A stretch of 63,872 nt of DNA from Apostichopus parvimensis (lineage: Eukaryota; Echinodermata; Holothuroidea; Aspidochirotida; Stichopodidae): assembly GCA_000934455.1 (NCBI GenBank), contig KN884428.1, positions 17,753 to 81,624 on the forward strand. The letters are read 5' to 3'. Made by a program: the position numbers and the translations under genes. This document shows positions 35,587 to 47,849 of this stretch, piece by piece; within the stretch, counting starts at the first letter, position 1, and each line of letters begins with the position of its first letter. Under the pieces are notes generated by a model. The model worked only from the letters and a program-made list of their open reading frames with translations. It did no database searches and was not told the origin of the DNA.

Positions 35587-37626
35587 AGTAGAACGATAGT
35601 GACAAAAAAAAAATCTCTCCTTTTCACATATAATGTAGTTCATATGTTACCAAGCAACATATTTTTTTCATTTTCCAAATAGCACACCGGAAAGTTATAA
35701 AAAAGGGAATTAAAACATCGTTTTTTCGTCTCCGTAATTGATACGAATTTAGGAATTTGCAAACACTGCAACGACCTTGAACAGCCCTCATGTCAGTGAA
35801 TGACGTCACTATGATGATCTTTTCTGTTGTGCACTGTTCAGTACGGAGCTGTGCGTGCATTTCGTGTCAGCATAACTGTTATTTTCCGGCGTAATGTTCA
35901 AGACATAAATAGATAATGAATATCATGGTGTTTCTTGATTACTTCACCACGTGTTTACAAGGTTTTTTTTACGAAATTTGCGACGATTTCGCAACGATTT
36001 CCCAATATCTGAAGAGGTAGCTCGCAAGCTGACCCAACGTAACGTAAATCACAATATCACGTTGTTGGCGGGTTTTATACAGAGTGCTGTATAAATGTGC
36101 ACACTTACTTGTCAAACTGGCACAATAATAATAGTGATGATAGTCTCAAACGTAGATTAGTATAACATCCGAAAGAAAATCCAAAGTTCTAAACAAAGTA
36201 GAATCGCTTGTATTCACTATGCCTACTGTAAAACATAAACGTTCCTTGTTCCGTCATTAAATCCAACAGAAAGGTTCCATTGAGCTTGAAATACAACCGC
36301 ATTTGAACTCAATCGAGTGGTTAGTCTAGCTCTAACAATTTTCTCACTACATGCAATGCCTATTGCGTTTATTCACATGCATGCCTCGTGGTTTGGGCTT
36401 CAGGAGGAATCATATTCTAGCCCAACTTCACGTAGGTCCGCAAACGGTACTTTCACACTGTGCAAACATTGGTGACAGTGTGCGCTACCGTAAGTAATAC
36501 TTACACGATGTTTTGTTTCGCTCGAGCATACACACATTTCCTATTCGTATTACATTTAAAGTGGTATGGAGGGTATAAACACATCTCGGCCCAAAAAAAC
36601 TGCCTAAGCGACGTCCATGCCCCAATTGAAATTTGCACGTGGATTCTCTCCTCACATAGACATGAGGTTGTTCACGTCTGACATGTCTTCCAGTTCCAAC
36701 ACTTACTGTTGCATTTATCGGGATATATATAAATAATGCGGCATAAAAGCATCAATCTTTCAAACTTTTTTTACTTTAGTGACCTTGCCACACGCAAATT
36801 TCAATTGGGCCCGAGATGGCCCTATGACCGATTTTTCCGTAATTTACATTGGGGCAGTCGGCTTCACTAAAACGACAAGAAAAAGCAGGAACAATAACAC
36901 CTTATTAAAATTAGACCGTTAAATGTCTCACGCAGTGTATCAAATCTCCTCTCTTCCCTTTCAATGTTACGTTTACGTTTAAGTTAAAAAATCGATGAGG
37001 GGCTATTGTCCCATTTCCGGCTTAGGCCCATATTTATTACAGCGTTAGTGCTGACTTTATCGAATGAGTTTCAAATATTTAGGGTCCCAATCATCTTCTG
37101 TGAAGTGGGCAGAACAAACTTTCACATTCTGCCATGAGAAACTCCTGGTGCGATGAAGTCTTTCCTGGTTCTCCTCACAAATCGTATCCAGAGTTTCCGA
37201 TATCTCTTACTACTTTTTCCGCTTGGAAAATTGAAAAAACTTATTGTAGAGTCCACATTCGTTCTGTTGCATCCCCCTAACACGCAATTTCTTGGCATTT
37301 TGCTAGTGGTTTAGGTTGTTTGTCGAGTCCAATATAGAGTAGGTTGCAACTAAACTTACACACTCAGTGCACACAGCTGAAGTACACTACGCCGAGCTCA
37401 CTTTGTTATCATCATAATGACGTCACAGATCACGTGATCATCATATCGCTTTTCGCGAAAAGCCCAATTTTTGTTTAAAAAATCAACGAGTTTAGGAATT
37501 TTTTTTCAGCCTTTCCCAACATCGGATTGACTTGAATTTTCACATGTGTAAAACGGAAACCAACTACAATACTCTTGAATAAAATCGTGTTTTTTCGTCG
37601 ATGCTGAAAATCACTATCGTTCGTCT
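35587..37626. mobile_element. 2040-bp TTAA-flanked DNA transposon in intron 1 of gene C
   Basis: TTAA flanks both sides (35583-35586 and 37627-37630). The ends are inverted repeats: agtagaacgatagtga on the left and tcactatcgttcgtct on the right, with two mismatches. Genes A and B carry a single TTAA at this site (atgcttaattcccac in B), a clean empty site. TTAA duplication is the hallmark of piggyBac, although the usual CCC terminus is absent. No transposase is recognisable; open frames such as 36460-36681 look non-coding. Likely non-autonomous. Confidence 0.8.
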
Positions 37627-40600
37627 TTAATTCTCCAATCAAGGTAGTAGACTTCGGCTTAATTCATTGCTTCAAAACACAAAACTAAAAATTAGAAGAG
37701 AAATCAGTCTAGCGGTTGCGTTTGCATTTGGTTAATGTTTAAGGTAAACGGATCTTATAATCGGCAAATTTAATAAGACAATGTAGAAACACTGTAAGTC
37801 ATATCTAGGTCTATTTTTAACAGTTCGAAATAATGAGTACTAGAGTTTCATTGTGTGTTGTAAAGGCGTTCTTTAGATTGAAAAGTAAAACTTCGGGTGA
37901 ATTTATTGCAATGAAGTAACGTTTCCAATGGTGATCAAAGGATATTCAAATCCTAGTTGAAAAAAAATCGGGACTCATAATTTTTCATTATTGAAATTTG
38001 GATAATTCTCTACAGTTATTAATCCTTGAGAGAAAACTGTTAAACATTGATCAGCATAAAGAAAATTATATGTCTGAAGAACAGAAACTATGGTACATTG
38101 ATAAAATTATTTTATAATTCGCTTATAATCGCTTATTTTCGTGTACTTAGTTCAATGAAATACTTAATGCAAATTTTAACCCATTCACTGTAAAATATAT
38201 TACTTTTTCAAGAATAATGTTAAAATAAACTCTCTCTGACTGGCCCTTCAACATTTTTTGGAATATACACAAATCAACACAAACCATTCGTTGTACTATT
38301 TTCTGAAAACAAAAGTTAACATAATTTCTTTTAAAGATCACAACGCATTTCTACATGCAACATTTTATGACTTTTAGAACATTTATGACTGAACTCGATT
38401 CCAACTCCTATACACTAACTTTACCTCACTCCTCGCTGTTATTACTCAAGTAAAGTATAGGAAAGTATTTGCCATCTGCAGAAAATAGGCGCAACCGACT
38501 CAATTTCGTACATATGCCATCAAAGTTTACGACTGAACATAAACTGTAAATAAGTTAAGGACATTGAAGTCAAATTGAAAATATAGGAAAAAATTGTTAA
38601 CTATATTTATCGCTGAAAACATATGCATGATGCTTTTGATTCTCTTTTACTCAGAGTAATCAACAACTCTTTGTAGGAGCGACTGAAGGAAAAGTACACA
38701 GTGAGTGTTTATTCATTTTCTATTAATTAACGTTTTTCTTATTTTTTTCAGTCTCCTGTTATCGTACAATTTCTCATTGATTGATATTTTTATTCCTCAT
38801 AATCCATGCCAAACATTTGTCACGGCAACATCTGTTAATATTATTATGATCACTATCTCTCGTGTAATATGAGAAGAGAAATATTTCTTCTGCTTATTAC
38901 TTTCTTTAGTCACAAGCAAACGAATACGTTTCGACAAAAGAAATAAACGATAGTTTTGAAAAAAATCTTCGACACTAAAGATGGGAAATTTGTACACAAA
39001 TTGCATGATAAAGCCGTTCCTTATTTAACAACATATGGTACGGTACAGGTTGTGAATTAGCAAAGGATGTGTTAAATATTTATCGATGAATGCGCCCATT
39101 TTTTATATCAGTCTTTTTATCACTTTACATAAATACTATTCAAAAGGTTATTTACATTTGGTTGCTCAACTTTTTAGATTATCTAAGGAACCTTGTGAAA
39201 TAATCATTCAAGTTTTTTATCTGGTATATAAGTTGCAATTGTGTACCAAATATTAAGCTTTCATACATTTACGTCCCGTATGTTCCAAGATTATATTCTG
39301 TACAAAAGTTAGAAACTTGAAATCAACTTTTGGTGGAAAGTTTGTGATGTCGAAATTGAATTTAACATTCAAATGAAAATTAATAATAGATTTTGTGTTG
39401 TTACGTTTTTCAGAATGTACTTTCATTTTGGTTATTGTTTTTCTTATAGTATATCCGATACCAAAATCTTTATTTTCATATCTTTCACTAAGCTTGAATG
39501 TGTCCGTTTAGTTCAAAATGACAATTTATTATTTGTTTAACGTCATTACAACTTTTAAGAGAAGTGTCTTTGTGCCAAAATTTTCAGCAAGATATTGATT
39601 ACTTAATATCACTGAATATTCAAGACTTGAGAAAGCATTCCAAGATATCTTTGTTTTATCAATTGTAATATAATTATAAAACAACAAGTGGTAAAATTGA
39701 TCAATCTAATAAAAAGTAAAGCTTTCATCTACGCTTTTAAAGAAATGCTCTTCTATATCGCGTCCATTGACGGGCTCAAAGTCATATTTTCCGGTCAAAC
39801 TCATGTTGTAATGTTGCAACTTCATGTCTTACTATTGCAGTCTTGCTCTTGATGTCTTAGGCTTATGCATTAAGTTAATGTAGAAAACTAATAAAATATA
39901 GGCCCATGATTGTTTAATTAAATTTTGTTCTAAAATCTGGATGATTCACGAATAAACCTCTATGTTTACATGATAACCTAATAATACATCTTAAAGACAA
40001 CTCATGATATCAGAGTCACCACTTGTTCTCCTTTTTACAGACTATTTTTTCCTTTATCAACGGCCTGAATACCCAAGAGATTGCCAAGAAGTGTTGCATC
40101 GTTGTTCATCGACAAGTTCCAGTGGTGTTTATCTCATTAAACCAGACGGCTACGCTGAACCTTTCGAAGTCTACTGTGATAACAACGTAGATGATGGTGG
40201 ATGGACGGTACGTACTTCAAATTGAAATGTGAATGTTGATGCCAAACATCAGCCGAATATTCAGCTTCTTTTGCCTAAATGAGCAAAGTGTTTTCATGTT
40301 ATTTATCATATTCCCCTAATCCTTACACGCTTTGCTGAACAAATATTAGCAGAAATGCTTCAATAATATTACAATGTTTGTTGTTTTCATGTGAGATATG
40401 ACAAGGAAGTCTTTTAAAAAAGTCTTTGGTGGTCTAAATCTGAGCTAATGATGATTATGTTTCTTTATTTCTTTTCTTTTTACTTTCATCAAATTAATTT
40501 TAAATTGATCCCAATGTATATTTCAGACTAAAATGCAAATAAAGTATAATATTTACCATGCTAGAACTCGTTTCATTTGTCTTGCAGAATGTATTTTAGA

Positions 40601-43516
40601 ATGTATATCTAATACTACCCCCCCCCCTACCCAACGTTGAAACGTAAACAAACAGTTAGCTTTAATAATAATTAGAATTTCACTTAATATCTCCTGACTT
40701 ATGTTCAAATTCTTTGTTCTTTTATGCAGATCATACAACGTCGGTTTGACGGAACGATACATTTTAATCGCAGCTGGGAAGATTATCAGCAAGGATTTGG
40801 GTTTCTTTCGAGTGAATTATGGATTGGTAATAAGAGGCTTTCATACTTAACCAATCAAAAGCGATATCAACTCCGTATTGACTTGACGACAACAGATGGT
40901 TCGTCTTTTTATGTGACGTATGACGCATTCCGGATAAGCGATGACTTTAGCAAGTAAAAGCTCGTCAAAGCAGAAATAACCAACAGAACAGTAGGTAAAT
41001 ATATATGTCCCAAATAAGTCTTATATGAGAAAATAAGGATGCAGGATTTCGATGGATATGACGAATTTCAAGATGACTAAAATGCTCACTATTAAGAAGT
41101 GTGATGATGCCTCTATCAATATTCAAGCCCATAAGGGTTTACTTCCATTTGCATTACTTCCTGTTTATACTTAACTGTGTCTGTTGTGTTGTATTTATGA
41201 TTTTGTTTGTCAAATTTAGTCAACTGCTTGTCCAACTGTCTTGTTTAAAAGTGTCCTTAATTTTTCTTCGTTTCAGTTTGTCTCTGACGAAGATCCAGCT
41301 ATGGTTGATAAGCCAGGCCCTCTAACTTATTCAGTTTACAAAATTGTATTTGATCATAAGCTAGACTAATGTCAAATATCATTTCAAAGTATTTTGGCAA
41401 AAGCTAGAACGATCTTGAAATGTCACAGTTCTTTCTTGCGTATTATTACTTTTATACAAAGTGATGTCTTTGTGGAGTAGTAAAACTCAGACTCGGAACA
41501 TATTTCGTAATTTATAGAAATTGTCAACCAAACACCAAACCACTGCTTGAAGTTCTAACCCTTTATTAAGCCCAATTCGTTATGTTTCGTTGCAGAGTTC
41601 ATAATAAGAATAGCTAATTTTTAAGTACTTTTTTCTTATTCTCATAGGCTATGTAAATAACTACATTGAATGGTGTCCAACAAATAAAATCTACAATGAG
41701 TGTCAACTTTGCGAGGCTACCTGTGCAGATCCTGATAGTTGTGTTAATACTACCTGCAAAGGATTTCACTCGTGTGTCTGTCCTGAAGGATTTTTGATGA
41801 ACGGTGATAACTGCATTAGAATAGAGGACTGTGGATGTTTCATGGAAAGTGAAACAGATGGAGAGAGGGGTGTGTTGTTAAAAGTAAGTATTTTCTTTGA
41901 GATTGTGATATCTATTACCAACAAGGAAACAATTTAATTGATGCTTTACCAAAGGGGTTAGTAGATCGATTTGCCTTCGACCCCTTGCAACGCGCACCCT
42001 CTTCAACTTTGGATATACGCACTTTTTGCCAGTAAAGTTAGGAAAACTGATATATCTTGTGTGTGTTTGCAGTATTTTATCTCATCACTACTTGAAGAAA
42101 ACTTTTCAGATCCCTAAAGTTACTTCTGATGCATGTAACGATTTTCTACTTTCCAGGAAGGAGGAGTTTACGTCTCTCCAAACTGTGACAAGAAATGTTC
42201 TTGTACGTATAATCAGCTTTCGTGTGACGGTAGTTATCAATGTGATCCTAACGCAAATAGTGAAGAAAGGAACGGTCTGTTACAATGTTACTGTCCGCCA
42301 GGATATAGCGGAGACGGCACACAGTGTAGGCCTACAGGCGGCACAGTCCCTTCTGACTGTAAAGAACTGTACAACAATGGCGAGAGAACAAGTGGCGTCT
42401 ATGAAATCAAACCCACCATTTGGTCTGACTCTCCGTTTGAAGTTTACTGTAACATGTCTGACGGAGGAGGCTGGACGGTAAGTGTGACAGTTTTTCTTAA
42501 ACCAGTGATCCGCAAGCTTTTAGGCCGACGACACACAAGTCATCCAAGGGGACCAAACCACGACCCACCAGAGCCATCCCTCAGAACGGACGTTCAAAAT
42601 ACATGAAACTAGCTTGGATTGTGAATGTGATGTTCGATTTGAGACCCGTAAGCTAGTTTAAACAACGTTGCCGTAGGTAGAACACGGGATTAGGCTACCC
42701 ATTAGACGGAGAAAGTTGAATGCCTAATTTATTGCAACTGTGAGAGCATTCCTAAGAGGAATCATTCTCTATGTTGTGTCAGTATTATCAGGAATTTATT
42801 ATTAGAAACTTCAAGAAATTTTACATATTGGTTGTTCCTTTGGATGAGGGTTGATGTTTTTTTTTAAATTTTTGTATTAACGGGCAATAGTTATGGCATC
42901 AAAATATTGGTGGTGAGAACCACTTCCAAATGACTATAATTATGTAATACATGTACGTTCCTTAAGAACTGATTATTTACGTTGATTGTTTTAGGTATTC
43001 CAGCGTCGCGTTGATGCTTCACAAGACTTTTATCTTTATTGGGATGACTACAAGATTGGCTTTGGTAATCGAAGTCGGAACTTCTGGCTCGGAAATGAAA
43101 AGATATATAGCTTGACGAACCAAAGACAATATGAACTCCGGATCGACTTTGTTAACCGTTACGGTGATCCTTACTACGCCAAATACGAGTTCTTTCGTAT
43201 CAGTGACGAGAACGATAACTTCAGGCTAGATGTTGGAAATTATTCTGACGGAGATGCAGGTAGGTTAATATTTGCCAAATTATCAATCCTATCATGTTAT
43301 TTTCGTCAGTTTGACATCATATATCATGTTTATTTTATAACGAAGTGTTTATAAAGAAGTATGTAGTACTATTTGTATGAAGTTCACTAGCCAATCATTT
43401 ACTATTTTATACAAGCTGTTTTGCCTCTGCTGAAAATGAACTGATTTACCCGATGGCAGAATCTGGTGACTTACTGTGGTAATAATTGGTTGATCTAAGT
43501 TAGGAGCATATTATTA

Positions 43517-43575
43517 TTACGCCGTTATTTATTTAGCGCATAATCCACAAGTTCTATGCGCTTTACAATATATCT
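43517..43575. mobile_element. Short insertion with gcgctttacaat in intron 7 of gene C
   Basis: Gene A reads from aaggagcata to taaggaaggaat-type sequence directly, while gene C has about 60 extra bases (attattattacgcc ... tatgcgctttacaat). This looks like a fragment of a dispersed repeat. The same gcgctttacaa motif opens the insertion at 45841. Confidence 0.45.
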
Positions 43576-45241
43576 ATAAGGAAGAATTCTCTGGCCAAAT
43601 AGCTGGACCTTTCTACCTTTGGACCTACGAACACTGAAACTCAAGACACTTCAGTTAGTAACATATAAACCCGCCATGTTATACAGTACGCAATTATTTC
43701 TATACTTCTTTGCATAAGGCTCACACAGAGTGAAAAGATTAGTAATTTATATTCGACAAGATAGATCGAATACTTGCAGTAATTGTTAATGTCATCAGAC
43801 ATGTAATGTAGCCACCAAATGTTTTTACAAATCCATTACTCAAAAGGAAAATATGGAAATATCACAGGGTAAGATGATTATGGACCCTACGCAAATCTTC
43901 ACGCATACGTACAAACCCACGCGCGTGCCCCCAAACCCAAACTCAAATATGCATATAGTATCACTGCACGGGGCTGGACTCCCGGGTAGCTCGTGTTAGA
44001 GGGTGCGGTAACAGATCTTGCCCTTGGAGTAGTTTAAGTGGTAGGCTAAACATTCTAGAAATGATCGATTCGTTAAAGTTGATCTCTATTGATTGATTGG
44101 TTTACTCCTTCTTCTATCAAATTTATGTTAGCAATAAGTGATGTAAGCAATGATATCACATTTAATTATACCGCCAGCATGCTAGATAAAAGTAACGATG
44201 ATGAGATTATTCTCGTTCGAATACAAAACAGCTGCAGTCTACATGCAGACATGCGTGCTCGCCTAGAACAGCTACGTCATTAAATCTCAGTTTAGGTCAT
44301 GTAAAGAAAGGGGGAACTTCAAGGAGCTTACAGAATAAATGAAATATATTCCATACTATGACATCACAATAGGAAACCAAAAACAACGTAGCTGTTCTTG
44401 TAAAGGAAAGCCGGATCTCTTGTAATGTTACACTGAAATATAACATTTGTGCATGCCAATTGTCCTCTATTCCAGTTTTAAAAACTTATAGATAAATATA
44501 AAATCAGATGAAAAGATGACAAAACAAACTTATTAAAACTGAGGACACATGAATGAACTTCCTTTAATTTACAAACGGCCAGAACTCTTGCGGTAGTTAG
44601 GAATATTACGATGAAAGTAGCGCATACCTCGACCATGTAGGAATGAATTTTATTATTAATGTCATCATGAAAGAAAATTCGTTACAAAACCAAAAAAAAA
44701 ATAAATAAATAAATAAACACTTCCACAATATTAACAATAGTTCAACAACAGAATAAGCCTAACATAATAGTTGATGACCCCTTTCCCTTCCCCCTTCTCT
44801 TTCTACATATTTTCTTGTTTAATAATCATAGATATTACACGACGTTTAGTTTAACACGCGTTGATCAAAATCACATGTAATATCTAATTATTGGAATAAC
44901 ATTTTGCTAAGTATACTGAATCGAATCAATGAACTAAATTTTCAAATTTCTTTCTGCTTCTTCTTCTTTTGTTTTTATTCAACAGGTGATTCACTGACCT
45001 ATCATGATGACCGTTCACTACACGAGACAACGATAACGATGATTATGACTATAGTTTTCTTAGCTCTGAAAATAACAACTTAGCCCGTTATTATGATGGT
45101 GCATGGTGGTACCTTGAATATGATTATTCATCTCTAAACAGTCCCTATGATAGTTATTACTTTTATTGGTATACCCTTCCAGGTTATTATTATATTAAAT
45201 TTACAGAGATGAAAGTTCGCGCAATTGATGAAGAACCATAA

Positions 45242-45727
45242 AGACCAACAACGGACTGTATGAAACTATAGCACAAGAACAGTTGACGACAGTTATAATG
45301 TATTGATGTATTGGTTCTATGTTTTTTGTATCGTCATGATTATGCTTTTATCAATAATTATGTTACAAAATATGCTGACTCCTTTTCTTTTCTTTCTAGA
45401 TTAGTGTAAAATTAGACAGAATTTCCATTCCATGCAAATGATTTATAACTATTCACTATGGTTTGTAAATGGCTACAAAATCCCCCCCCCCCCCCAAGGT
45501 TCTCAATGTCTCAACTTTCGAGCTCTGTTAATTTTCGAAACACAGAAATGAAAAAAAGAGACAGTTGTAACTTAACGTAATAAACGAACAACAAATAAAT
45601 AAGCAAACATGGCGGAACCTTTCAGAGCTTGTGGTTTGCAGAATTCTATTTAAATTATACCATTTTGTCTTCTGTACACCTTTCTGTTCATTGTAGTTGT
45701 ATAGCCCCCTCAAAACGTCACACGTTT
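45242..45727 (+). other. 3' flank of gene C
   Basis: Homologous to the region after gene A, including the poly-C run near 45482-45496. The hAT element of gene A is missing here, leaving the empty site near 45610. Confidence 0.5.
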
Positions 45728-46400
45728 ATATACTTTTTTAATACGCCTAACCCTAACATGTTTATAGTAATAAAATACGCCTGACTCTAACATTTTTATA
45801 ACATTTTTTGTTTTTTAAATACGCCTAACCTAACATGTTTATAATAATAATAAGCTGCTCAAAGCGCTTTACAAATGTAAAACCGAAAAACAAATAGTAA
45901 CAAAAACCAAAATATTCAATATATAGAACCAATAAGGCAACAAAAATAACTGCCAAAAGCAACAATATAAAAAACACACCCGTACTACACGGTACTAGAA
46001 ACTAAAACGCAATAGTCCAAAACAATTTCAGAAGTATGTAAATAGTAAAATAGATTAAATCATAATCAATGTTTAAATATAAATAAGTATGAGAAACTAC
46101 AGTGAGACAGTTATTGTAAAAGCCTAAACAGATAGTAATAAACACCCAATACTAAACATAAAGAATAGAACCCTAAACGTAGTAAATAAATAAAAAATAC
46201 AATTATATATATTTATATATGTTTTAAAATACGCCTAACCCTAACTTATTTAGATATTTATAAAATACGCCTTACCCTAACATGTTTTGTACTACGCCTT
46301 ATCTTAACATGTTTTCAAATATACCTAACCATAATTTTTTTTTTAAATAGCCCTACCCGATCACGTGTTTAAAAAAAAACGCCTAACCATAACATGTTTT
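45728..46400. repeat. Minisatellite downstream of gene C, interrupted
   Basis: Degenerate aaatacgcctaaccctaacatg repeats at 45740-45840 and 46215-46400. They are split by about 370 bases (45841-46213) that start ataataataataagctgctc and carry aaagcgctttacaaatg, an A-rich insertion of unknown family with no homologue after A, B or D. Confidence 0.65.
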
Positions 46401-47373
46401 CAGCGAATGCGTTTCAGCATGAAGAAATACCACTTGTTTCCGCGATTTTTAAACATGTTTATATGAACGTTAAGTACATAAATCCGATATCGCCTTCATT
46501 TAACCAATGAGATAGCTATACATCCCTGTTGGTGAGAATCTACAATGACATCCGTTCAGCATAAAAATGAAACCAAAGCCTTACTTATGTACCGCGTACA
46601 TAAACCCAGTTTGAATCAACGACCTACGTATATTTCTAATTTCTTTCGACTCGGGCATGAAATTTTGGGACGGGCTTCCTGGGCCCCGGTAATGTGGTAT
46701 CATGTTTACTCGACCGAATCCAAGAAAGAAAGCCCCGACTGAGATTCACACCATCCACTTCGACCAGGGTTCTACTGGTCAAAGAGATATGGTGGACATG
46801 GAGGCCAACCACTACAGAATACCGACCTGTAGTTTATATCTATAGGTCCCCTTTACCAACCAAAATATTCTCAAAGGGGAAGGGGACTAAACTTATATTA
46901 GCCAACATTTCTGAGCCCCCCCCCCCATAAATCCGAGCACTGTCTACGGACCTGCTCCCGATTGACGCTGAAGGTGGGAACATGACATCATAGAACCTTA
47001 CCCCCCCCCCCCCCCCACCCTTCCAACACACAAACACCTCCAATGCGCCAATGATTTTAATGTGGCCGGCTTACATTTTTATTACAGAGTCATGTAATAT
47101 CTGTAAGGCTGAAACAGATTCACATGCACATGCCGAATGCCAAATTAGTAGTTGGCCTACGTTTATATATCACGAAATACAAACTCGACATCCTCGGAGA
47201 AATTAAATGCGAGATATTGCACGATTTCGTATCAAGGAGAGGTGGACGATAAATATACATTTAGAGATCCATTTCACCCTGTATCACTATCCCACACTTA
47301 TATTGCAGACGCATGCTGGCTAGAGTACTGTTTATAAATATTAAACAATATACCCTAACTTTGGTCTACGTTA
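46401..47373. other. Duplicated module M1, copy 3 (internally deleted)
   Basis: Homologous to about 8800-9650, then joins directly to sequence homologous to about 12565, so roughly 2.9 kb present in copy 1 (including the candidate exon at 11358) is missing. The junction is near ccacacttatattgcag. Long poly-C tracts lie near 46915-46926 and 47000-47016. Confidence 0.6.
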
Positions 47374-47577
47374 ATGGACGAAACGCCGAACTTGCTTATT
47401 CGTGACCGAAATAACTTCAAAAGGGTTGCAGTAACAATTAAAGACCCCTCCATTGTATATCGACAACTGACTAACTTTGACCTTCACCACGCACTAAATG
47501 ACACGTGTTTGTATACAAATACAGTTGTTCTAGTTGTGCTTGTAATTTGTGGCCTTGTACTTCCTATTTGGTCTTAA
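47374..47577 (+). CDS. 67-aa ORF, putative tail-anchored membrane protein, copy 2
   Basis: One base different from the ORF at 12641-12844, changing Gln to Arg (VYRQL). Same C-terminal hydrophobic segment ending LVLPIWS and the same upstream tattgcag. The upstream candidate exon found in copy 1 has been deleted from this block, so if the gene needs it this copy would be orphaned. Family not recognised. Confidence 0.3.
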   Translation: MDETPNLLIRDRNNFKRVAVTIKDPSIVYRQLTNFDLHHALNDTCLYTNTVVLVVLVICGLVLPIWS

Positions 47578-47849
47578 AGAAAAACAGTGTTGAAAAGGAA
47601 CAGCCGTAATATACTTAAAACTGGGCCAAAGTTAGTTGGCCTGGGCCTAGTTGTAGTATCTGCAGTATTCTAACTACAGTACAGTGTACTGTAGGCTAGG
47701 CATAGTAACTGATAGTTACGTTTACTTTAAGATACTGTGTTAAGTAAGCAAAGTGCAAATGCAAGTGCTGATAATAAGTTAGGCCTCATGTGCCCACTGA
47801 TGCTACATGACAGAAATGTCTGTTGCAGTTCGCCAATATATATTTCATA

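Larger units (their letters stand above)
33302..45241 (+). pseudogene. FReD gene C: disabled copy with different signal-peptide exon
   Basis: Exons: 33302-33385 (candidate), 38655-38700, 40041-40207, 40730-40994, 41648-41883, 42157-42477, 42995-43259, 44986-45241. Splice sites and exon sizes match gene A, but exon 4 has an in-frame TAA at 40955-40957 (Lys then stop where A has Asn-Tyr), and exon 8 lacks four bases after gatgacc, shifting the frame to a TAG at 45081. One EGF cysteine is also replaced (NADC to NANS). Exon 1 would encode MWIPRKLRFL plus a hydrophobic core, phase 0, unrelated to exon 1 of B and D. Class A/C features are retained: ten TIL cysteines and GERTSG in FReD2. Probably a recent pseudogene, though a 5' truncated product cannot be excluded. 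Exon 1 assignment confidence is about 0.6. Confidence 0.8.
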
